A stretch of 53,601 bases of DNA. Source: Colimorpha sp002372855. Lineage in GTDB: Bacteria > Bacteroidota > Bacteroidia > Bacteroidales > P3. Below are positions 1 to 4,601 of this stretch, one piece after another (position 1 is the first letter of the stretch; each line of letters opens with the position of its first letter). Location of the stretch: positions 1 through 53,601 of the forward strand of contig CAMOOR010000007.1 of the NCBI GenBank assembly GCA_946621635.1, written 5' to 3'. Both the position numbers and the translations under genes were made by a program. The notes beneath the pieces are model-generated. The model did not search any database. It saw nothing but the letters and a program-made list of their open reading frames with translations, and had not been told where the DNA came from.

Positions 1-505
1 CCTTCTGCTGCGCCAGCAGGCGGATGGCGGCGGTGGCCTTCTCGAAACTCTGCGGATGGCGGCGGATCCAGTTGTGCTGCTCCTCGAAGCCGTCCAGGCT
101 GACGGTGATGGAGTGCATGCCGCTGGCCATCAGGCTCTGCAGCCGCCGCTCGTCGAGCAGGAAACCGTTGGTCACCACGCCCCACGGGTACTCGCGGCGG
201 TAGAGCTCGAGGCCCACCTCCTCCAGGTCGGGACGCAGCAACGCCTCGCCCCCGGTGAAGATAATGAAAACCTTGTGGGTGTCGACATGCGGCGTAATGG
301 AGTCGATGACGCGGAGGAAATCCGCCGCGGGCATATCCTTCACATCGGGTTGCACCTTGCAGTCGCTGCCACAGTGGCGGCAACTCATGTTGCAACGCAA
401 CGTACACTCCCAGAAGAGCGTCCGCAACGGATGCAGCTGCGCCTCGTTGTGCCGCAGCGACCGCTGCAGCTCCAACCCAACCTTCTGCCTGAGCGACAAA
501 CCCAT
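1..505 (-). CDS. Radical SAM enzyme of a radical SAM/lipoprotein cassette (3' end outside window)
   Basis: The reading frame begins at ATG 505-503 and runs off the left edge, leaving about 168 N-terminal residues. It contains the radical SAM cluster motif CxxxCxxC (CNMSCRHC, about residues 39-46), which binds a 4Fe-4S cluster and S-adenosylmethionine, followed by the glycine-rich FTGGEAL strand and the VTNGFLL and SLDGFEE segments typical of SPASM-type peptide-modifying enzymes. It lies 6 nt downstream of a 60-residue lipoprotein and after a second lipoprotein, so the three are probably co-transcribed. From memory this matches the Bacteroidetes radical SAM/lipoprotein system (TIGR04133-like enzyme with TIGR04134-like lipoproteins). 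The substrate is inferred to be one or both lipoproteins. Whether a C-terminal SPASM domain exists cannot be seen here. Confidence 0.85.
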   Translation of the reverse strand, partial: MGLSLRQKVGLELQRSLRHNEAQLHPLRTLFWECTLRCNMSCRHCGSDCKVQPDVKDMPAADFLRVIDSITPHVDTHKVFIIFTGGEALLRPDLEEVGLELYRREYPWGVVTNGFLLDERRLQSLMASGMHSITVSLDGFEEQHNWIRRHPQSFEKATAAIRLLAQQK

Positions 506-511
506 AGCACT

Positions 512-694
512 TTAATTTATTGCTCTGAAATCCGTCTCACGCACACCGTACATCGGTTCCATACCGGTGGAATCATTATAGTCCGGCTCCGGGCACCCGT
601 ACATATCCTCCTGCTTCTCGCACGAGGAAAGGCCCAACAAGCCCATCAGCGTGATGAGCAGCCAGTGCTTTGCTTTCAGCAGACGGAGTTTCAT
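512..694 (-). CDS. Mini-lipoprotein (60 aa) with two MYG motifs, candidate radical SAM substrate
   Basis: This 60-residue protein has a lysine-rich start, a hydrophobic stretch and a lipobox ending LSSC, with Cys25 as the predicted lipidation site. The mature part is only about 36 residues and holds two related motifs, MYGCPEPDY and MYGVRETDF, the second ending five codons before the stop. Its signal peptide resembles that of the upstream lipoprotein (both K-rich, ending GLSSC), so the two look like paralogues, but this one lacks the folded domain that follows the motif in its neighbour. The stop codon is 6 nt before the radical SAM start, which suggests translational coupling. It could be a dedicated modified-peptide precursor or a gene shortened by a nonsense mutation; the exact adjacency favours a working gene. 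Exported, presumably to the cell envelope. Confidence 0.7.
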   Translation of the reverse strand: MKLRLLKAKHWLLITLMGLLGLSSCEKQEDMYGCPEPDYNDSTGMEPMYGVRETDFRAIN

Positions 695-703
695 AAAGGG
701 ATA

Positions 704-1246
704 CTATTTGTTTTCCAACTTGATTTTCACCTCTTTGTTGTAGGTGCCCTGGTACATGCCGCTGGCATCGGAGCGGTCCACATCGTCGGCTTCCACCTTC
801 ATGTCGACCACCTGATTGCGGAACTGGCCGTTCTCCATGCCGTCCACATCGCGCACCAACAGGCGCACCTGTTCCTGCGGAAGGCCGGAGTTCTGGATGG
901 TGAAACGTCCTTCGTCGTCGGTACGCACGGCGGTGTTCTCCAGATAGTGCTTCACATTCTCGGGGTCGCCCTGCAACTCGCCGTCCGCCACCTCCATGCC
1001 ACGCTCGAGCATATTGACGCGAATGTCGCGCACGGGGCGTCCGCCGGCATCCTTCACCTGGCCGCGAATCATGAAATTCATGCTCGGCACACCGTACATC
1101 AGACGTATCGGCTCCTGGTCGCGGACGGGGGGATTGTCCGGCTGAGGATTGGCCAACTCCTTGTTGCTGTGGCAAGAAGAGAGTCCCATGGCACTCATGA
1201 CGGTGACCAAAAACCAGTTCTTTAATTTGAGATATTTTATTTTCAT
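704..1246 (-). CDS. Radical SAM-associated putative lipoprotein with CnaB-like domain
   Basis: A 180-residue protein with a lipoprotein signal peptide whose lipobox is GLSSC (Cys25). After a short proline/asparagine-rich linker comes a single MYGVP motif (about residues 50-54), followed at once by a carboxypeptidase-regulatory or CnaB-like beta-sandwich, recognisable from IRGQVKDAGGRPVRDI and the later DDEGRFTI turn. This motif-plus-domain layout is what I recall for the lipoprotein half of the Bacteroidetes radical SAM/lipoprotein system. It is the first gene of the cassette, 9 nt upstream of the mini-lipoprotein. The start codon faces the divergently transcribed DAHP synthase gene across about 70 nt that must hold both promoters. 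The modification is not predictable from sequence. Confidence 0.75.
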   Translation of the reverse strand: MKIKYLKLKNWFLVTVMSAMGLSSCHSNKELANPQPDNPPVRDQEPIRLMYGVPSMNFMIRGQVKDAGGRPVRDIRVNMLERGMEVADGELQGDPENVKHYLENTAVRTDDEGRFTIQNSGLPQEQVRLLVRDVDGMENGQFRNQVVDMKVEADDVDRSDASGMYQGTYNKEVKIKLENK

Positions 1247-1280
1247 ATTATTTTAACGCCGATAATTCGAAAATATTGTG

Positions 1281-1288
1281 TATCTTTG
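1281..1288 (+). promoter_or_regulatory. Bacteroidetes-type -7 box for the DAHP synthase gene
   Basis: TATCTTTG fits the TAnnTTTG -7 consensus exactly. No convincing TTTG is found 19-20 nt upstream. It overlaps the earlier in-frame ATG at 1278, which argues that translation starts at 1320 instead, giving a leader of roughly 25 nt. Confidence 0.65.
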
Positions 1289-1319
1289 CAAAACATTTTT
1301 CATCGAAAAAAAGAAGCCC

Positions 1320-2354
1320 ATGAGCAAGACCATCATAGCAGGACCCTGCAGCGTGGAGAGCCCGTCCCAGCTGCGCGACGTGACGCTGGCGCTGAAATCC
1401 ATGCCGGAAGTGACGATGATCCGCGCGGGGGTGTGGAAACCCCGCACACGTCCCGGAGCCTTCGAAGGCCTCGGGGAACCCGCCTTGGGCTGGATGCGCG
1501 ACCTCAGCGCCGAGCTGGGCGTGCGCTACTGCTGCGAGGTGGCGCGTCCCGAGCATGTGGAGCTCTGCCTGGCCTACGGCATCGACACCCTCTGGCTCGG
1601 CGCCCGCACCACCACCAACCCCTTCATGGTCGACGAAATCTGCCAGGCCCTGCGCGGCAGCGACGTCCACCTGCTGGTGAAAAACCCCGTCTGCCCCGAT
1701 ATACGCCTGTGGCTCGGTGCCCTGGAGCGCCTGCAGAAAGCAGGCATCGACGACCTTACCGCCGTGCACCGCGGCTTCAGCATGTACAACAACCACGGCT
1801 ACCGCAACGCCCCCCTGTGGGAGGTGGCCATGGAGCTGCGCCACGAACGCCCGGAGCTGCCCATCCTCTGCGACCCCAGCCACATGGGCGGCCGCGCCGA
1901 CCTCGTAGGACCCCTGGCGCGCGCCGCACACCAACTGGACTACGACGGCCTCATGGTCGAGGTGCACCCCCACCCCTCCGAAGCCCTCACCGATGCCGCC
2001 CAGCAAATCACCCCCCAGGCCCTGGCCGACGTCATAGCCCACTGGGCCACAACGCCCTACCCCACCTCGGTGGCCGAAGCCGCCCGGGCCCTCGAGCCCC
2101 TGCGAAGCAAAATCGACGACATCGACCACGACCTCATCTCGCTGCTCACACAGCGCATGGCGGTGTCGAAGCGCATAGCCACCGTCAAACGCGAAGCCCA
2201 CATGCCCGTCTACCAGCAGGCACGCTGGGCCGACATGATGAACGACCGCCTGCGCCAGGCCACCTCCCTCGGCCTCGACGCCGACTTCATGAAAGAGCTG
2301 CTGGAGAAAATCCACGCCGCAAGCGTACGTGTACAGCTGGAAAACGGAAAATGA
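1320..2354 (+). CDS. Bifunctional DAHP synthase / chorismate mutase
   Basis: A 344-residue fusion of two shikimate-pathway enzymes. Residues 1 to about 250 are a type I-beta DAHP synthase, which condenses phosphoenolpyruvate and erythrose 4-phosphate: AGPCSVES (7-14), KPRTRPGAFEGLG, HRGFS and CDPSHMGG are visible. Residues about 262-344 are an AroQ-type chorismate mutase helix bundle (LRSKIDDIDHDLISLLTQRM, then VKREAHMPVY). The same order is known in Bacteroidetes such as Porphyromonas, where the mutase domain also mediates feedback by prephenate. The start at 1320 is chosen because MSKTIIAGPC matches the family start and the upstream ATG lies in the promoter. It is transcribed away from the radical SAM cassette and converges on rpmA. 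Confidence 0.93.
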   Translation: MSKTIIAGPCSVESPSQLRDVTLALKSMPEVTMIRAGVWKPRTRPGAFEGLGEPALGWMRDLSAELGVRYCCEVARPEHVELCLAYGIDTLWLGARTTTNPFMVDEICQALRGSDVHLLVKNPVCPDIRLWLGALERLQKAGIDDLTAVHRGFSMYNNHGYRNAPLWEVAMELRHERPELPILCDPSHMGGRADLVGPLARAAHQLDYDGLMVEVHPHPSEALTDAAQQITPQALADVIAHWATTPYPTSVAEAARALEPLRSKIDDIDHDLISLLTQRMAVSKRIATVKREAHMPVYQQARWADMMNDRLRQATSLGLDADFMKELLEKIHAASVRVQLENGK

Positions 2355-2360
2355 CAAACA

Positions 2361-2390
2361 AAAAAAAACTGCCCGTTGACGCGGGCAGTT
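2361..2390 (-). terminator. Terminator after rpmA
   Basis: A 9-bp stem (2367-2375 with 2382-2390, core ACTGCCCG/CGGGCAGT) has a 6-nt loop and, on the minus strand, is followed by a run of U (the A tract at 2361-2368 on the plus strand). It lies just past the rpmA stop. For the converging plus-strand gene the downstream U tract is poor, so it may only partly serve that gene. Confidence 0.75.
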
Positions 2391-2424
2391 GTTGTCTGAA
2401 GCAAACTTGTGCTTTTTACTTTCT

Positions 2425-2682
2425 TTATTCGGCAGGAACCACGGAGACGAAGCTGCGGTCCTCACGGCCTTTATGGAATTTCACCACGCCGTCGACGAGG
2501 GCGTAAAGCGTGTGGTCACGACCCATGCCAACATTCTGGCCGGGGTTGTGGGCGGTGCCGCGCTGGCGGACGATGATGTTGCCGGCGATGCATTTCTGAC
2601 CACCAAAAATCTTGACGCCTAAGCGTTTGCTTTCGGATTCGCGACCGTTACTGGAACTACCAACACCTTTTTTATGAGCCAT
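2425..2682 (-). CDS. rpmA: 50S ribosomal protein L27
   Basis: An 85-residue basic protein starting MAHKKGVGSSSNGRESESKR and containing the highly conserved RLGVKIFGGQ, GNIIVRQRGT and GMGRDHTLYAL segments of bL27. It binds near the peptidyl-transferase centre of the large subunit. The start corresponds to the mature form without the N-terminal extension that Firmicutes cleave. It lies 37 nt downstream of rplU, the usual L21-L27 operon, and is followed by a hairpin terminator. Confidence 0.98.
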   Translation of the reverse strand: MAHKKGVGSSSNGRESESKRLGVKIFGGQKCIAGNIIVRQRGTAHNPGQNVGMGRDHTLYALVDGVVKFHKGREDRSFVSVVPAE

Positions 2683-2719
2683 AATATACTGTTTTTAAAA
2701 GGTTAGACACTACGGTTAA

Positions 2720-3028
2720 TTAGTTGATGCTATCGATTTTGATCTGGGTCAGATAGTCACGGTGGCCGTTCATCTTCTGGAAGCCTTTGCGACGGATCTT
2801 CTTAAACACCAAAACCTTATCGCCCTTGAGGTGGCGGAGGACGGTGGCCTTTACATTAGCACCAGCAATGTAAGGTTTACCAACCTCGACGTTGCCATCA
2901 TTGTCTTTAAGCATCACGGTGTCAAAAGAAACTTCGCTACCCTCGTCGTTCTTCAGACGGTTGACGAAAATCTTCTGATCTTGGGCGACCTTGAATTGCT
3001 TGCCTGCGATTTCTACGATTGCGTACAT
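2720..3028 (-). CDS. rplU: 50S ribosomal protein L21
   Basis: A 102-residue bL21 protein: MYAIVEIAGKQFKV at the start, a central VGKPYI segment and the C-terminal basic motif FKKIRRKGFQKMNGHRDYLT are all conserved. It binds 23S rRNA. It is the first gene of the rplU-rpmA operon, with a strong Bacteroidetes promoter about 70 nt upstream. The leader of about 65 nt could hold autoregulatory structure, but none is obvious by eye. Confidence 0.98.
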   Translation of the reverse strand: MYAIVEIAGKQFKVAQDQKIFVNRLKNDEGSEVSFDTVMLKDNDGNVEVGKPYIAGANVKATVLRHLKGDKVLVFKKIRRKGFQKMNGHRDYLTQIKIDSIN

Positions 3029-3096
3029 TTTTAACTGTTTGTTTTTTAATTACTTTCACTAATCCACAGGGTATTTTCCACCCTGATTTCGGACTG

Positions 3097-3127
3097 CAAA
3101 GATACGACTATTTTCCGAACTGGCAAA
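3097..3127 (-). promoter_or_regulatory. Promoter of rplU-rpmA
   Basis: On the minus strand a TTTG -33 element (3124-3127) and TATCTTTG (3097-3104) are separated by exactly 19 nt, matching the Bacteroidetes primary sigma consensus TTTG-N19-TAnnTTTG. This is one of the best promoters in the window and fits a highly expressed ribosomal operon. Confidence 0.85.
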
Positions 3128-3171
3128 ATATTTTTTCATTTTACGACTTTTTAACCATCTTCGCCCCCTTC

Positions 3172-3201
3172 TGTAGAGACGCGGCATGCCGCGTCTCTAC
3201 A
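3172..3201. repeat. Perfect 30-bp REP-like palindrome
   Basis: A perfect inverted repeat whose half-site is TGTAGAGACGCGGCA, with no loop in the DNA. It sits in the 432-nt spacer between rplU and the DUF4249 gene. No U tract follows on either strand, so it is not a standard terminator. GTAGAGACGCG-type palindromes are familiar as dispersed extragenic repeats in several phyla. Only this copy was seen in the window. Confidence 0.8.
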
Positions 3202-3299
3202 ATATAAAAAAATATCTGTGAATAGGATTCCGTCGCCGGGAACCGATTTGACATTTTCACCTTTTTCCAATCCCTTCCCCACCCTATTTTCGACCTATC

Positions 3300-3354
3300 A
3301 TCTCCCACCGTGGTGGGAGTTGGGTGGGAGTTGGTAGGGAGTTGATAGGGGGAT
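3300..3354 (+). repeat. G-rich repeat element, copy 1
   Basis: The element starts with the imperfect palindrome CTCCCACCGTGGTGGGAG and continues with reiterated 11-bp units of the type GGTGGGAGTTG, ending TAGGGAGTTGATAGG. A second, longer copy is at 21831-21899. The runs of three or more G give it G-quadruplex potential on the plus strand. Function unknown. Confidence 0.75.
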
Positions 3355-3406
3355 AGTAGGTAGATGGAATGAATAAAACACACTATTATACAGCGTTTTA
3401 AACAGA

Positions 3407-3429
3407 AAAAGCACCGTGGAGGTGCTTTT
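3407..3429 (-). terminator. Terminator after the TonB receptor/DUF4249 unit
   Basis: A 9-bp stem (3407-3415 with 3421-3429, AAAAGCACC/GGTGCTTTT) with a 5-nt loop is followed on the minus strand by UUUUUCU. It lies about 30 nt past the DUF4249 stop codon and ends the run that begins at glnA. Confidence 0.75.
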
Positions 3430-3460
3430 GAGGGGTGATTTTTTGACAGAAAGTCGTTTT

Positions 3461-4555
3461 TCAGTGTCGCTGCGGGGACAGGAGACGCTGCACCTCGGGC
3501 GACGGCAGGAGGGCGGGACCCGAGGGGTCGTTGACAACGGGGAGGGTGTCGGGCCAGAAGGTGATTTCGCTCTTGGCGGAGCCGGCGAAGATGCCGAGGG
3601 CGCCGTCGACGTTGCCGCGCACCTGGCCCTGCTCGGTAAAGAAGCTGTTGGAGGAGCCTTGACGCGAGACATCGATAAGGTATCGCAGGCGCGCGTAGGT
3701 CATGCTCTCGAGGGTGACGGTGTACTCGTGCTTGAAGGGCTGCACCTCGTTGGTGTCGATGAGGTGGAGAATGTTGATGGAGGTACGGTAGTTACGGCCA
3801 TCGATTTGACTGTCGTTGAAGAAATTGCGTGTGTAGAGGTAGCCGAGCATGGGGCGGCTGTAGGAGGCGTCGCCGGTGATTTCGGGGTTGGTGCGGAGCA
3901 TGAAATAGGTGGCGCGGACGGTGTCGACGGTGTCGAAATCCTGCTTCCAGTCGTTGTAGCGGATGCCGCTGTCGCGCACCATGACGCGGAGGTTGTAGTA
4001 CTCGTCGATGCCAGGGTGGTCCTGGAAGTCGAGCTCGGCCTGGTAGTAGCGGAAGGTGTGTCCGGCGTCGATGTTGGAGAGCTTGATGTTGGAGAAGGTG
4101 GGGATGTAGGGCACATAGGTGGTGGCTGTGGCCTGGAGGCTGCCGGCGGCGGCCAGGAGGGTGAGGGTGTCGCCCTCGGTGCAGGTGTAGGGGAAGAAAT
4201 ACTTGCAGTTGGCCACGGAGTCGGCACCGAGGGGGCTGCCGTTGACAAAGAGGGTCACCGAGGCGCTGTCGAGGGGCTGGTTGTTGGAGGGGTCGAGGAA
4301 GAAGCGCGTGTGGGCGAAATAGACGAAGGCGCGCTTGCCGGCCTGGGGCACGGCGTTGACGACGAGCTGGGCGTCGGAGGGGTCGTTCTCGATGTCGAGG
4401 ATTTTCTCGCAGGAGGCCAGGAAGGGCGCGGCGGCCGCGAGGAGGAGCGCCAGGGAGAGGAGGCGGGCCGGACGGGAGGGCGATGCCGGGCGGACGGGGA
4501 CTGCCGAACGCAAGCGTTCGGCCACGGGACGAAGGATACGGGATATGTTTTTCAT
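3461..4555 (-). CDS. DUF4249 outer-membrane lipoprotein, partner of the TonB receptor
   Basis: About 364 residues from the chosen start MKNISRIL at 4555; an in-frame ATG at 4588 lies inside a 7-bp repeat array and is unlikely. A long arginine-rich n-region is followed by a hydrophobic LLSLALLLAAAAPFLASC segment with a lipobox cysteine. The mature protein starts EKILDIENDPSDAQLVVNA, the usual beginning of DUF4249 proteins, and has the family's beta-rich body. DUF4249 genes typically follow SusC-like TonB receptors, as here 46 nt downstream, and are thought to be surface lipoproteins that help with substrate capture. Substrate unknown. The arginine-rich n-region is encoded by a REP-like palindrome (4503-4533), so the signal peptide start is abnormally long and partly repeat-derived. 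Confidence 0.82.
   Translation of the reverse strand: MKNISRILRPVAERLRSAVPVRPASPSRPARLLSLALLLAAAAPFLASCEKILDIENDPSDAQLVVNAVPQAGKRAFVYFAHTRFFLDPSNNQPLDSASVTLFVNGSPLGADSVANCKYFFPYTCTEGDTLTLLAAAGSLQATATTYVPYIPTFSNIKLSNIDAGHTFRYYQAELDFQDHPGIDEYYNLRVMVRDSGIRYNDWKQDFDTVDTVRATYFMLRTNPEITGDASYSRPMLGYLYTRNFFNDSQIDGRNYRTSINILHLIDTNEVQPFKHEYTVTLESMTYARLRYLIDVSRQGSSNSFFTEQGQVRGNVDGALGIFAGSAKSEITFWPDTLPVVNDPSGPALLPSPEVQRLLSPQRH
4503..4533. repeat. REP-like palindrome, family with core CGCAAGCG, copy 1
   Basis: GCCGAACGCAAGCGTTCGGC (4503-4522) is a stem-loop, followed by CCACGGGACGAAG. A second copy with the same core and the same CCACGGGAC flank lies at 25443-25472. This copy lies inside the DUF4249 signal-peptide coding sequence. 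Confidence 0.7.
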
Positions 4556-4566
4556 AGACTGGGAAT

Positions 4567-4601
4567 GCTTAAACTTAACACTTAACACTTAACGCTTAAC
4601 A
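4567..4601. repeat. 7-bp tandem repeat after the TonB receptor stop
   Basis: About four units of TTAACAC/TTAACGC (GTGTTAA on the coding strand) start right after the TonB-receptor stop codon and fill the spacer before DUF4249. Each unit carries TAA on the coding strand, so the array has stops in all three frames. Confidence 0.75.

Noticed and set aside
1278..1319. Upstream start for the DAHP synthase
   Set aside because: The ATG at 1278 overlaps the -7 promoter box, so it would not be transcribed; family similarity begins at 1320.
3172..3201. Transcription terminator
   Set aside because: The palindrome has no U tract on either strand and no loop; a repetitive palindrome explains it better.
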